A stretch of DNA of 64,000 nt from Hygrophila difformis (GCA_030278955.1 JAOANR010000002.1:3957982-4021981), one strand, 5' to 3'. Shown: positions 1-12,704, counted from the first letter of the stretch. Notes: generated from the sequence alone by a model not told the origin. Translations and numbers: made by a program.

Positions 1-130
1 AAAAATCTACAGGTGATCCTATAGCGACAACTTTTAAGAGTACATATACAAATATAAACTGCACCACTTCAAATTCAGATATTTTAATAGATAGTACTAT
101 ACTAGCCCCTATCAATGATATTTTCAGGAA

Positions 131-650
131 TGAGATTTTCAGCAAATTGTGAGGAAGTTCTTCATATTATGCTTAATATTATATTTAAATTTTATTTTAT
201 TTTAAGTTAAATTTCAAATTAAATAAAAATATTATATTATAATTATTTTTATTGATCTGTTAAGCCACAGAAGCTAAAGAGGACGGTATAATATGATTTC
301 TTAGTTAGTTTTAAAAATAATTTAATTATATTATCATATATATCCTCTTTCAAATAGATATAAAATCATTACACATTTTTCATTACTCAAAATATGATTT
401 ATACTTAATACTCATGAATTGTTGTTTACAATGAAATTTTCAGCAAATTGTAAAGGAAAATTTCATATTATACTTAGTACTTATATTTAAATTTTATTTA
501 TTTTAAATTAAATAAAAATCTTAATATTTATTTTTATTGATCTGTTATGTTTGTACTGGACAAGCCACAGAAGCTAAAGAATGCAATATAATACGATTTT
601 TCGGTTAGTTTTAAAAACAATTAAATTATATTATTATATACACTCGCTAT
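131..650. repeat. Old tandem duplication, AT-rich
   Basis: Two diverged copies lie about 300 bases apart, near 131-345 and 431-650. Both contain GATTTTCAGCAAATTGT or a close variant, then TATTTAAATTTTATTT, ATTTTTATTGATCTGTTA, AAGCCACAGAAGCTAAAGA and a GTTAGTTTTAAAAA stretch in the same order. There is no coding potential. It may be the remains of a duplicated mobile element, but I see no terminal repeats. Confidence 0.7.
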
Positions 651-1455
651 CGATTTCTCAAATGATGAATTGCAAAGTAGATCATGCATATATTGCACGT
701 ATAAATTCACCAAATTTTTTAAAAACTGTTTTTTCATGAATAGTAATTAGCTTTGAAGTTTGAAGTACCCTCGTTTATGAATTATATTATAGGTGTACGT
801 AAAGAATGCAAGTGCGATTGAGATTATTTCATTGTCGAACGATTTCAATTCAACTTGATTATAATATGAAAGCTAAACAAATTGTTTAATTTTGACCCGC
901 GAGTACAAAATTAAAATGGAAATAAAAAAAATAAATGGAGATGAATACTTGGTCAATTGGTCCAATTCATGACTTTCAACCTTATAGTTGGACGTTCGAT
1001 TTCTTACCTCGACATGAAAAAAGAAAATCTAAGAAATAAGAAATAATGAAACAAGCTGGTCGGGGCCGGGGAGTTCCAAACCTACGCGATGGAATCTATC
1101 CAATCCATATGAGTATATGTTAAGGATAACGCAAACTAACAACACCATAAATTGTCCAAATCCAAATTTGAATTTAATAAGATTTCAGTATTATATTCCC
1201 AACAGAAAAGACACAAATGAGTCAATTCGTGTGGAAAATTGTGGGTTCACCCCATCTAAACGTTGTCACTATATATCATTTAATAAATTTATTCCAAATT
1301 AATTTTTTAAAAATTAAATATTCAAAAAAAATATTGTGTTTCACATAAATATTATATTTAAATTAAAAGTAATCAATAACAAAACTATAATAATTAAAAC
1401 TAAAAATGGAATGAGACATACCAAAGAAAAGTGGGATATTTGGAGTCGGATGGAG
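651..1455. other. Intergenic, no gene seen
   Basis: AT-rich sequence without a convincing open frame, RNA gene or repeat boundary. The short frame near 1117-1302 has no recognisable domain and no codon bias. Confidence 0.6.

Positions 1456-1503
<48 letters not shown>
1456..1503 (+). repeat. (ATT)16 microsatellite
   Basis: An uninterrupted run of 16 ATT triplets. It creates a false poly-isoleucine frame on the plus strand. Confidence 0.97.
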
Positions 1504-2823
1504 GGGGAAGGATTTTTAACAATAATCTAAATTATATATAATATATCATTTTTATATGTTAATGTTGCGATTGCTCTATTTATATATTTTCCTATTATAA
1601 GATTTTGCATTTTTATGAATTATGGAAAATATTGTATTATTAATTGTTTTTATATGCTTGACCATAATTTTTAAAAATTTGTTTTTTTTGCCTCTCTAAA
1701 AAAAACTATAATAAAAATTATAATTTATTAAAAATTACTCCCCCTGTACTACTATTTATGTCTCAAAACTTTTGGGCACACTATTCAATGCATTTGTATA
1801 ACTGTTAATATATTAAAATGTATACAAGTAAAAATTATATAAAATATATATTCTAAAACTACATGATTAGACGAATATAACAAGACCGAATTTGACTATA
1901 TATTTTTCTTTAATAATTGAGATAACATTAGGTCAAGGTTGATCAATTAACAGTGTCAAAAGTCAAAATGAGACAAAATTATTGGGACGGGGAGTATATG
2001 TTAGGAATATGCTAAAATAAATCTTAAATGAATTGACTTAATAGTTCTATTAACCAAAATTGTTAATAGGAGATTCGATTAATCACCAGCCCCAGACCTA
2101 TCCCTTTATACACAGTAAAGAATGAATGAGTATATACAACAAATAGTACATGGTCTATAAAGTTTACAAAATTTCATATCATCAAATCAATAAACAAAAG
2201 TAAAATTTTATACATAAATATGTCCAATCAAAGTGAATGCACCAATAATGGAACAAGGATGGGACTGGTAAAATGGTAATCATTCAACTCTCAATTTTAC
2301 ATTTTCTATAAAGAGAAAAAGAAATGAAAAATAGAAGAATACAGGAAGTCGTCCTTGAGAAAAAATCAGATGGAGACGCAGAAAACAAGAAAGAAAAGGG
2401 AAAATGGTGAGTGAAGAAGAAAGAAGAATAAAACAAACGAGAATTCAGTATTGTACTTAAATGGTGAAATTGACTTTGGCACAAAATAGGCAGAAAACCA
2501 CAACCGAGTGCATTAGTGCAGTGCAGTGGTGTGTCCCGCCCTATCCTCCTCCTCATTCCTGGCCTGGCCCTCTGCTACATTTCCATTTCCATTTTCAATT
2601 CCCTGCTCTGCCAGCCCTATAGAGATTACTACAACAACAAATTAAAAGTCTTGATGTGATTGATGGGGGGGGGGGGGGGAATAAACACCCAGCAATTGTG
2701 CATGACGCCATGTCAGGCATAATATGTGTTATTTGCCATTACTTTAAAAATTATTATATCTTTTCTATCCCAAATGACTGAAAAGCCACTAAATAATAGC
2801 ATCGGTATACTGAGCCATCTCCA
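1504..2823. other. Intergenic with a poly-G run
   Basis: No supported gene. A 15-base G run lies at 2665-2679. The minus-strand frame at 2284-2556 has no recognisable domain. Confidence 0.6.
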
Positions 2824-4010
2824 TTCCCGGACGGGCCACTATGTAAAATTATTATTTTTTAAATTTTTTATTATATTGTGGGAACATTTAAGTAGATGCA
2901 ATTTAATATGTATTTATTGTATATTGGAAATAATGGGATTTTATATCTTCTGGAGAATGTGAAACACAATTAATTCTTTTATTTTTTTCATTTTTCAAGG
3001 TGTCCGATGTGCTGTCCGCTAGTAGGGATGGCAATCGGACCCGGTTGACCCGAGAACCGACTCGGACTACACCCGTTTAGCTCGGTTCGGGTCCACCTAT
3101 TTGGGTTTGGGGCGGGTTCAAGTTTAAATTTTTTGGGTTGGGTCGGGTCTTGGGTCTAACGATGTACCCGACCCGACTCGAATAGGTCTTAGTGTGTAGA
3201 AACCCTAAATACTACTATTCCTTTCAATTTTTCACACAAGACATCAGCCCCCAGCGTGCGGCACCATAAAACTATAGATCAGTGTGTATTTTGGTTATAA
3301 TTATAGATTTGTATATGATTTTAGGGATTTAATTTTGGTTTGTGTATTTTTTCCATTCCTCTACAATGTTGTGTATTTAAATTGGATGATGTTTCATTTT
3401 CATAGGTGTTGTTGCTTTTATCGGGTCTTCGGTCGGGTTGGGTGGGGTCCAAGCTATTTTTTATTAATTCTTATTAATTTTTTCAAGTCTACGGGTCCGC
3501 GGGTCTGGGTCCGGGTCCTGTCGATTTGGTTTTGCTCGGGTCCAAGGAGTAATACCTCGGGTCTGGGTCAGTTCTTGGGTCCTAAATTTTACCACGGTTC
3601 GGATCTTGAGTGTGGCTGGACCTGACCCATTGCTATCACTATCCGCTAGGTAGACCGGCAGGCTAATGAATAAAAATATTTTTTTAAAATTTTTTCTCAT
3701 TTTTTAATCTATTCGCTGCGGTGTTCGCTGGGAAGACCGGTGGGATAGCTAAGGGGACCAGCGGACTAGCTAGGTAGATCGGCGGGCCAATGTGTAAAAA
3801 TAATATTTTTTTTCAATTTATTTTTTTATTTTTTAAGGTGTCTGTTGTGTCTCCGCTTGGTGGAGCAGCGAGCCAATGAGTAAAATTATTTTATTTCTTA
3901 AGATTTTATCATTATTAAAGGTATCCGCTAGAGTATATGCTAGGGTGTTCGCTGTGTGTCTAGCGGACCACTATGTAAAAGTACTATTATTTTCTTGGCA
4001 TCCGCTGAGG
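2824..4010. repeat. Degenerate tandem repeat, GC head plus A/T tail
   Basis: Units repeat a GC-rich head resembling CCGCTAGGTAGACCGGCGGG, followed by CCAATGTGTAAAA or a variant and then a T/A-rich tail of about 50 bases. Examples begin near 2826, 3642, 3765, 3850 and 3948. Unit length varies from about 90 to 130 bases. The array is interrupted by the hAT element at 3023-3641. No protein is encoded and the family is unknown to me. Confidence 0.6.
3023..3641. mobile_element. Non-autonomous hAT-type element
   Basis: This 619-bp element has imperfect terminal inverted repeats: TAGGGATGGCAATCGG at the left, and CCCATTGCTATCACTA at the right, which reads TAGTGATAGCAATGGG in reverse. It is flanked by the 8-bp direct repeat TCCGCTAG (3015-3022 and 3642-3649), the target-site length expected of hAT transposons. 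The TAGGGRTGGCAA terminus is common in plant hAT MITEs. The interior is rich in GGGTC/GACCC motifs and encodes no transposase. It inserted into one unit of the surrounding tandem repeat. Confidence 0.88.
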
Positions 4011-5769
4011 TTTGGCACCCAGGGTTTTTAGGAGTTTTTCTGTCATTTTAGATAGAAAAGTTACGTTATAGTTGTTAAAGTGATGACAATAAACTTATTT
4101 TTTTATATCTGATATGGCACTATAGCAACGCACCCATAAACACCCATAACCTTTCTCAACTCTCAACTGTACTTTCTCTGCTGCACTCTGCCCCTCTTTA
4201 ATTAATCTTTACTGAAATTGTTGTATGCGTTGTGTTGTCTTTATTCATCACAAAACTTAAACTTGTGTGTGTACTGCTGGAATGCAATGCCAATGTGGGG
4301 TTTTTTGGGGGTAATTGAAAAAGGGTTATTGTAAAGTAGTATATGGCAGGTTGGCTCGTGGCAGCTGCTGGTAGCGAGCCAGTCGATGATTATTGATGAC
4401 TGGGCAGCCAATCCGATCGATCCCCTCCGCCTCGGCCTCAACAGATAAAATTAAAGTCGTCTTAATTGTAGAAGACTGTCTTTAGCTCCTACTCCATCGG
4501 TTCTTTTTTTAGTTATCTTTCTAGCAAATAGTATTATACAAACCAAGAAACATAATTATTACCACACAATCTTCCATTTCTACCCCTCTCACTTAGATAC
4601 TTACCAAGAAATATACTTGGGTGGAGACTGGAGAGAGAATGAACATCATTAGGGGAATAAAGGGGTAATATTGGAAAATTTTTATAGAAATACAAAAAAT
4701 GATAACTCTTGTAAAATACTTTTTCATCTCTAATCTCTACAAAGACTACTATTTTAGAACGGATGAAATAGCATCTACAAGCCAGGCAGCCACCACCAAT
4801 ATTAGTATTCACTTCTATTTTGAATTGCCTGCCACACAAAATGCAGACAAGACACGCCCCTTTTTTGTTTCCCGTTGCGACCTCAAACGCAATTAACGCT
4901 CATCATGGCTCAATCATCCATCCAGTGGCGGACGCAGACTGTTGCGGTTGAGGGGTTAATGTGCAAAGTTTAATATAATTTTTCCACAACATATAGATAA
5001 TAAAAATAATATCATATCAAATTTCCTTATAAATATTTTATTTTTATATTATGAGCCACAATTGTAACATATGAGTCATATTCCAAAAGTATTGTAAAAA
5101 AAAGTATTTTAATTTTTTAAGAAAATATTTTAGAAATTGGGAACAATTATTAACAAAACCCCGGTATTTAAATTGGTTTTGGTAGTGATGCAAAATATAT
5201 CCACAACTCCATATAACCCAAATTTTTTATTTTATTTTATTAATATATTAATAAAAATAAAGAGCAAATAAGCCTCGGTTATAAAGGAAAAAGGTTTACC
5301 AACAACTAAAATCCAGCAACAAAAGTAGCTCAAATATTTGTTTAAATAAATACTCCATTAAACATTGATTAAATTGATTATATTAAGAAAATTAATTTAA
5401 ATAGTTGATAATATCTATTTTATTTTGGATAGGAATACACTCCTAAAACTTTTCTCTTTTTTTTTTAGAAGGAACCCCATATCTACTTTAAACAAAGTTG
5501 GATTTTGACTTTTATAAACTTTTTTTGCTATTGACAAAAACCCAAACAAACAAGAATAAAATAAGGAAAAAGAATTTTTGAAAAACCAAAAACTAAAATG
5601 TGAAAATAAAACAAAACAAACGGACAAAATTGAGATATAATTAAATAAAAACTTAACAGCGAACACGAGCTCGGGGCGGCTGACCACCAGCGCCCATATG
5701 TGTGTCCGCCAATGTCTCCATCATCCTCTACTATGCTTATTATGCTGTATGTATGAATCATGTTAGTAT
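4011..5769. other. Intergenic, no gene seen
   Basis: AT-rich sequence with some pyrimidine-rich patches near 4140-4210. No open frame shows a domain or plausible codon use. It could contain promoter or UTR remnants, but nothing decides this. Confidence 0.55.
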
Positions 5770-6235
5770 TAGAGCCCATTTGGAATGACTTCTAGAGATG
5801 TGCTTTTGGCTTTTGCTTCTGCCAAAAGCACTTCTAATAGAAATTAGGTGTTTGTTTTGGCTTTTAAGAAAAAACAAAAGCACATCGAAAAACTAAAAAA
5901 ATGCTTCTGGGAGAAGCAGCTCAGGGGTGCTTCTTCCAAAAGCAGAAGCCAAAAGCACCTCGTAAAATGTGCAAGGACTTAAATACCCCCACTACTTAGT
6001 ATAAATTACATTATAAATATATCTTATTTTCATATTAAGTAGCATGTCCTTTTTGGTAATTACTACATTTCAAAAGCACTTTTTATTTTTATTCATCGAA
6101 ACATATTTTTTAAAAAAACAGTTTTTCAAACATTCTATCCAAATAAAAGGTTACATGATTTTGTTTTTTACTTCTGCTTCTGCTTTTACTTTTGGCTTCT
6201 GCTTTTTTCAAAAGTCAATCCAAACAACCCCTATA
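5770..6235. mobile_element. Candidate hAT-like MITE
   Basis: The left end reads AGCCCATTTGGAATGACTT. The right end, read in reverse, is AGGGGTTGTTTGGATTGACT, so the two form an imperfect inverted repeat of a type common in plant MITEs. The interior has many copies of CTTTTGGCTTCTGC and its complement and can fold on itself. No clean target duplication was found, so the exact borders are uncertain. Confidence 0.55.
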
Positions 6236-6410
6236 CTACTACTATCAGTATCCGTGTTCCCAACCAATTTTTCCATTACTTTCATTTCACCACATAAATA
6301 GCCAATAGGAAGAAGGAGTATTTACTAGGTACATAATCAATTCAACGGTCAATTCTAACTAATCATAGTAGTAAATGAAATTCTTCTTCTTAATTCAAAT
6401 TCTAACACAC

Positions 6411-8021
6411 TCACGACGTCACCTTCTTCTTCTTCACGGAAATCAAGGACGATTGGCTCTCGTTCTGCTGCTGCTGCGCCTCTCCGCACGTAAGCACCTG
6501 CGCCCGCGCCCTCGCCGCCTGATATTCCCAGTCAGTGGTCCCCACCACATACAGCATCAGCCCCGCGCAGCACACTTGGGCCGTCAGCAGCCCAATCCAT
6601 AGCCCACAGAACCCAACTCCCGCCACCACCCCCAGCCCAATCGCCATCGGCATTCCCACCACATAAAACGCTCCCAGGTTCACGTTCGCTGCCGTCGCCG
6701 GCCGCGCCGTCCCCCGCAACACCCCACACCCCACCGTCTGCGGGCAGTTCCCCAGTTCGCACATCCCCAGGATCGGCAGCGCCGCCGCCGTCAGCCGCAG
6801 GATGTCCGGATCATCCGTGTACATCCTCCCCCACACCTCCCGCATCGACACCGCCACCGCCATCGCCGATACCCCCATCACCCCAGCCAGACAGATGGAC
6901 ACCGCCGCCGACACCCGGGCCCGTTCCGGTCGGTCGGCCCCGAGCTCGTTCCCGACACGGGTGGATACCGCCAGGCCGAGCGACGAAGGGAACACGTAGA
7001 GCAACGACGTGGTTTGGATAAGGACCCCCATGGACGCCACCGTGGCATTGGGGTCGGGGTCCACCAGCAGCCCGCACAGAACAATCATGATCTCGTACCA
7101 CCACCATTCCAGGCACACGGAGACGCAGCTCGGCGCCGCCAGCCGGACAATCGGCGCCCATCCCGTCAAACACTTCAAACTCGGCTTCGTCCAGGTGGGG
7201 ACGTGGAGGCCACGCCCCCAGATGAAGAGCACCAGCGCCACCAGCACGACGAAATTGGAGGCGGCAGAGGCGGCCGCCACACCGGCGACGCCGAGGCGGA
7301 ACCTGTAGACGAGGAAGTAGTTGATGGGGAAGTGGAAAACGGCACCAACGAGGTTGGCCAGAGTAAGAGGATGCGTGATCCCCTGGGCACGAAGGTAAAT
7401 CCGTATGGGGTGGATAAAGGAATTAGTGACAAGATCCGGGAGTGAAAAGGCAAGGTAAGTCCCGGCGAGTTTGGAAATGGTGGGGTCTTGGTGCAAATAC
7501 AGGGAAATAGAGGAAATGTTGAGCCAGAGGAAAGCTATCGGCCCGGAACAGAGCAGGAGGAAAATGACGAACCTGTGGAGCGTCAAAGACAGTAGCTTCG
7601 GACGCTGGGCGCCGAAGGCCTGGGCGCAGAGCGGCTCCATTCCCAGGGAGAGCCCCGAAAGGACGGAATAGCCGGTGATGTTGGCGAAGGCGATGGCCAA
7701 TGAGCCGGCGGCGAGTTCAATGTGGCCGAGACGGCCGAGGAAAAGCATGGAGAGCATGGATCGTGAGTAGAGGATAAGGGCGGTGATGGCTATGGGGAAG
7801 GCCAGATCGAGGAGAGCTTTTGTTTCGGCCAAGAATACGTGGGACGAGGCTGCTGCTGCTATCTGGAGAGGCGGTTGTTTGGTGGTGGTTTCATGGTGCT
7901 GCTGCTGCTGCTTAAAGGCAGTGGACATGACAAGATCAAGGTAGAGGTGAGGGCAGAGGGGCGGCGGCGGCGGAGGGAGGCCTGCAGGATCGTCGTGATC
8001 GGCGGGGTTGGGATTGCACAT
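6411..8021 (-). CDS. MATE-family efflux transporter (DTX type)
   Basis: An intronless 536-residue protein of the multidrug and toxic compound extrusion family. These are cation-coupled antiporters with about 12 membrane helices that export organic solutes, including hormones and secondary metabolites, across plasma, vacuolar or late-endosomal membranes. Two MatE repeats are visible, roughly residues 70-235 and 290-455. Clade signatures include SMLFLGRLGHIELAAGSLAI, GYSVLSGLSLGMEPLCAQAF, CLEWWWYEIMI, VSTRVGNELGA and GNCPQTVGCGVLRG. These place it with plant DTX48-DTX52-like proteins, the group that includes ADP1, BCD1 and DTX50. The MCN start matches relatives and the length is normal. The N-terminus is proline- and glutamine-rich, and the C-terminus ends in a lysine run. 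It is much more GC-rich than its surroundings, which creates many false frames on the opposite strand. The substrate cannot be deduced. Confidence 0.95.
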   Translation of the reverse strand: MCNPNPADHDDPAGLPPPPPPLCPHLYLDLVMSTAFKQQQQHHETTTKQPPLQIAAAASSHVFLAETKALLDLAFPIAITALILYSRSMLSMLFLGRLGHIELAAGSLAIAFANITGYSVLSGLSLGMEPLCAQAFGAQRPKLLSLTLHRFVIFLLLCSGPIAFLWLNISSISLYLHQDPTISKLAGTYLAFSLPDLVTNSFIHPIRIYLRAQGITHPLTLANLVGAVFHFPINYFLVYRFRLGVAGVAAASAASNFVVLVALVLFIWGRGLHVPTWTKPSLKCLTGWAPIVRLAAPSCVSVCLEWWWYEIMIVLCGLLVDPDPNATVASMGVLIQTTSLLYVFPSSLGLAVSTRVGNELGADRPERARVSAAVSICLAGVMGVSAMAVAVSMREVWGRMYTDDPDILRLTAAALPILGMCELGNCPQTVGCGVLRGTARPATAANVNLGAFYVVGMPMAIGLGVVAGVGFCGLWIGLLTAQVCCAGLMLYVVGTTDWEYQAARARAQVLTCGEAQQQQNESQSSLISVKKKKVTS

Positions 8022-8147
8022 GGTGAATTGATGAATGGCCGGCCGGGTTGGGATTCAAAGTGGAATTGGATTAATGTTGTTAGTTAAGGACTACTTTCAG
8101 TTTATTTCTAACGTGTGTATGTTTTTGTTGGCGGACTCTGAACATCT

Positions 8148-8164
8148 ATCTATATATATATACA
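8148..8164 (-). promoter_or_regulatory. Probable TATA region of the MATE gene
   Basis: On the minus strand a TATATATATAGATAG stretch lies about 130 bases upstream of the transporter start codon. This suits a TATA box with a leader of roughly 100 bases. A simple TA repeat could give the same pattern by chance. Confidence 0.4.
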
Positions 8165-8169
8165 CACAC

Positions 8170-11100
8170 TACACTCTACAGTTACAGTAGTCTATACACT
8201 ATCATCTACACTGCAGGAAAATGACACTCAAATTTTTTTTTTTTTTTAAGGAGCTGAAGACACTACTATAAGTGAAAAACTTTTCTTTTACTTTTATTAA
8301 AAAGCTGCGTCCAAAAAAATTTAAATAAAAGCGAAAAGAGTGCTGCTTGTTACGACGACTGTGGTGACTGACCTCATTTATGCTCTCATCATTTTTTTAC
8401 TATTGGATGACCAACTATATATCAATGAACATCGAGATAAAGACACGCCCAAATAAATTAGTCCCGACCTTGGGGTTCTATTCTCCAACCTGACTTCATA
8501 TCCTTTTTATCGACTAATGGTGTTAGATCCAAAATAGATCTTACAAAATTCTTTATATATACTATTTCAGAAGATAAAAGTTCCCATAATTAATCATTCA
8601 AAAGCATACCCAGTAATTAAAATATTAGTAAGATGTAAGTGCAATATATATTGATGTCTTGATAACACAGACAATATTCACATTGTTCCCCATGGGACGA
8701 CTACAAACCGATGCGTGCTCCCATGCCATATCTATCCTTTACTATATAAGTATGTACATAATTGATATTCTATGACAATCTTTAATTTTCTGTCAATTAT
8801 TTTTATATATATATCTAAATACTTGAATATAAAATGCAGTTCAAGGGGGAAAAAAAACACCATGCACCATTGTCAAACATGTGATAATGTATTTATTTGT
8901 TGTCATTTAAAATATTTTTTTTGGGGGAACAAGATTTTATCGAAGGCTCATTATATGAACGGCCTTTATCTAAAGTTGAATTAAGGGGCAAATGGCAATG
9001 CAATGCAATGTCCCTCTTTTTGGTCAAATTCACATGTACTATGATCGTATTCTTCTGGAGATCTTTTCTCATTTTGTGAGCTGGTGAAGACCTGTCTCCT
9101 TGGGATTTGAAGTGTTGTGTAGAAGATCTTAATTATTTTTCAGTTTATTAATTAATGAATTTACTATAAGAACAATTTGCATGATTTCTGTTCTTTAAAA
9201 AGTAATCAGAATATGTAGAGCATTATTTTACAAGTTATGCATATACTAATGAACACCAATAATAATGTAGTATAGTCCAACGTGATGTGCTAATTGCTCT
9301 AAATTCTTTTAAATATCACCCTAGCTCCATCAAGAAATTAATTAGGAAATGATCAAATGCTTTCTTTAAAAAGCATGATTGAATCTATTCAGACCATTAT
9401 ATTTCCAATTAGGTTACTATGCAGACACGTAGTAGTCTGCAATTCATGACGTGTTCCAGCATAGGGTATGAGGTGCTACGCGGCTTCATGGTGTGCAAAC
9501 TTGCTATACGAATCCATTTATTGTAATTGGCAAGAGATTCTGTTTGTCCCCCATTAATGGACGGGTTTCCGCAATTAGTGGACGAAATTAATTGAATCTT
9601 TTGTAACTTCCAAATGAATGATGCATCAGTTATGGATTTTTGGTGAAGCAATTTTCATACCGGGGGAAAAAGATGGGCATTCGACGGGGGACATAGCACG
9701 ATGATGCAGTGGAACATGTGGTATAATGCAATAGAACACTATTCTGGAGGAATTGTAGCACGTTTTACATCATGAAATAGCATTGTGATACAGAGATTAA
9801 GGTTTTCATGAAAGAATAAAAAAAAAAAGAAGCAGCATGTAGGTATAAGTGTGGGTTTGTTTATTAATTATATAATAAGGGTGAGTCCGAAAGAGGAATA
9901 CTATATAAAAAGAATATGCGTGGGTTAAAAAAAACATTACGTAATAAATGTGAATGAAATGATTCGATAGTGGATCAGTCGTCAGACATTAGAATATCAT
10001 TTTCAGGCAGAAATAGAACATGCAGGGCACATGCAATAGCACAGCTAAATAAACACATTTTCATGAATGGATAAAAGGAGGAATTCAATACTACTAATAA
10101 GTGAAAATCGTGTCCAAAAAGGAAATAAAACACTACAGTTACCTCCACAAATTTATGCCACAATCTCAGTGACCAACAATTGAAAAGATCATTAATTTGC
10201 CCAAAATTGATAGAGCATTAAAAAGGGAAATAAACAAAATATCTACAGTAAACTGGCAAAGAATAAAAATAAAACACTACCATGGCATACACATAGCATG
10301 TCAGCATTTGCTGAGTCTGGATGTGAACCAGCTCCTTATATTTCATCGCAGTTTTCCTACCATAACTCTGTATAGCTTGTGGACTATTTCAGGTGGAGTT
10401 GTTTAAATTCACACATGGGTAGTTTAGAGTTGTTTTTCCAAACCATCATTAAAACAATCTCTCTTACAATTGTTCAAATCTGAAGGTCTTTTACTGAAAT
10501 TGAATTCAATTAATGTGTTATGCATCTACTATTAAACAACTGAAGTATTAATCGAACAACTTAAAACACAAGGCCTAAATAATAGAAGTAAAGTTTAAGG
10601 AAATGCCACTATATATAGGAAATAATCAAGCAATGCATAGCATAGCACATTAGCACTTACATCTCAATCGAATGAAATTTTCTCTTAAAGTGCAAAAAGA
10701 AGATGACACTTCATGTTTTCCATTTCTGGAAAACCCACTTTTCTTTTTAGTTTTATCCTTTTCTGCAGGAATTAAAAATGATGTTTGACAACCAAAGGTG
10801 TGAAGTGTGAAGGATACTTTCTGGCAAAAGAATGAATGAATATACATCAAGATTCGGCAGACAAAACAGTTGCTGTATCAAGAGCCCAAAGTATGGGCTA
10901 AAGTCATGTGAAATGAAAACCTTAATATTCGATCACATTTAATAAATACTGAAGTAGTAATAATAATTAGTATTAGTATTTACTAGAAATGGGTATGCAC
11001 AAGACTATTTCTTTTTATGGGTACAATTGCACAATTGCATTTACAATTACTAGAAGAGGAAGGTTTCACTTATTTCCTTTATGGGAAAAGGCGAACACCT

Positions 11101-11571
11101 GTCAGACACTTCAATTCCACCATATAAACCCACTTCGATTTGATCGACGACCATCCTTAATTTATTTAACGCTTCTTTTATTTTTAATATTCAATTACTA
11201 ATCAATTTGTTAGTAATTCCAAAAATTTGTTAATTCGATATAATTCCATTTTCAGCAGCTGCAGTCTGTGGCACATACACTACAGACTACACTACAACTC
11301 TATATCAATTTTTTTTTTCGTAGAACTCTATATCAATTAATTAAATTAAACACTAGTACATGTTTAATGTCCATGATATTAAATGGAGTCAATAAAATAT
11401 TTCTATGAGGATGAGAGAAAGAATATCTATGTATAACCGATGCGATCAACTTGCCTCGATCACATGAGTTAAAAAATTACTATTAAATTTCTGGCAAAAT
11501 CTTACATTTTTATGCCCGAATCTGGGCGAAATTGGTTGGGTACAAGAAAGCAGAATTAGGGTTTCTTGCAC
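8170..11571. other. Intergenic, no gene seen
   Basis: About 3.4 kb of AT-rich DNA. Frames at 9409-9651, 10650-10850 and 10989-11201 are short, lack domains and show no codon bias. No tRNA, no transposon ends and no strong repeat were found. Confidence 0.55.

Positions 11572-11604
<33 letters not shown>
11572..11604. repeat. T18-A15 homopolymer pair
   Basis: Eighteen T are followed directly by fifteen A, giving a self-complementary homopolymer block. It could extrude as a hairpin or mark two opposed poly(A) tails. No flanking element was recognised. Confidence 0.9.
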
Positions 11605-11844
11605 TACATCTGCCCCTCAGCTCGCTCTCTCTATGATCGAAGAATAATGGAAAACCAAAGCCTCGTCCATTTCCATCCTTATTATTCAATAGAAGTATAA
11701 GGTAGGAGAGATTTTATTATTAGGCGTAACTCCTGATGAGGCTACACATGATTTCAATATTCCATCTCTAATTTCCTATCTAGGCTATAATCAAATTCTT
11801 CTTTGATCCCTTAGTTTTTTCATACTGCTTTTGGGTATGCATAA

Positions 11845-12320
11845 TGTTGTGGAAATCGGGTTAGTTTCCACCAAAATTATACCCGAATATTAGAGCTATA
11901 AATTAAACAATAAAGAGAACACCAAGATTTAACGAGGTTCGGCACAAATTTGCCTACGTCCTCCGAGTCCCACCGAATAATTATTTCACTATGAGGGACA
12001 AATATTACAAAAGGGTTTTGGAAATAATTTCCTGACAGACAAAACCCACCCGACAAGAATGACTTACAAAAGCCTAAAAACTAGACTCTCTCTCACAAAG
12101 ATTTGCAGCACAAGAAATATCTTGCACTGCTTTGCTCTTTCTGCTTTGTTGGGGTGTACTCATCTGCAAATGAGGAGCCTATATTTATAGGCATTATCAG
12201 CCCACAATTATGAGGCCAATTTCACACATTATATGCACATTCCCATTTATTTGTCAACAAACTCGTCCACCACATTAATGAGCTTGACTACTGTACAAAA
12301 AGTGGGATGACCACTGTTCA
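11845..12320 (-). repeat. Copia 3' LTR
   Basis: 476 bp, TG...CA. Compared by eye with the right LTR it shows about ten substitutions plus small indels, near 2% divergence. A palindromic TATA-like CTATATTTATAG at 12179-12190 reads CTATAAATATAG on the element's strand. Confidence 0.95.
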
Positions 12321-12334
12321 AATCTCCACCTTGG
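12321..12334 (-). promoter_or_regulatory. Copia polypurine tract
   Basis: Immediately inside the 3' LTR the minus strand reads CCAAGGTGGAGATT, a typical primer for plus-strand DNA synthesis in copia elements. Confidence 0.8.
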
Positions 12335-12425
12335 TGCATCCCAATTTTCAATCACAGTATCTCATTCAAGGTTCTCTCATCACGAAATTCGGCAGGACCT
12401 CCAAATGCGCTTTTCAGCGCCAACT

Positions 12426-12704
12426 TCAAACTTTTGAGACACTTATCAAGTTCAAACAATATTCGAACTTGATACCTGTTACATCCTTCGTCAACATGTC
12501 TACAGGATTCTCGGTGGTCTTGATCTTTTGTACCTTGACTCCACCTTCTTCAATTATCTCCCGCACAAAATAGTATCGCACGTCGATATGCTTGGTTCTA
12601 GCATGATACACTTGGTTCTTTGCTAGATGAATGGCACTTTGACTGTCACAAAACAATGTTACATGTTTCTGACCAACTCCCAAGTCATCCAACAATCCCT
12701 GTAA
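12426..12704 (-). pseudogene. Copia RNase H, C-terminal part
   Basis: About 90 codons containing CDSQSAIHLAKN, HARTKHIDVRYYFVRE and ENPVDMLTKD, all conserved features of the copia RNase H that degrades the RNA strand during reverse transcription. It continues in the same frame from the upstream reverse transcriptase segment but is separated from it by a TGA stop at 12705-12707. It ends about 100 bases before the polypurine tract. Confidence 0.85.

Noticed and set aside
1336..1530. Poly-isoleucine frame
   Set aside because: A direct product of the ATT microsatellite.
4352..4381. Hairpin TGGCTCG...CGAGCCA as a microRNA precursor
   Set aside because: The stem is only seven base pairs and the flanks do not pair, far too short for a plant precursor.
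6532..7445. Several open frames on both strands over the MATE gene
   Set aside because: They are shadows created by the high GC content and codon bias of the real minus-strand gene.
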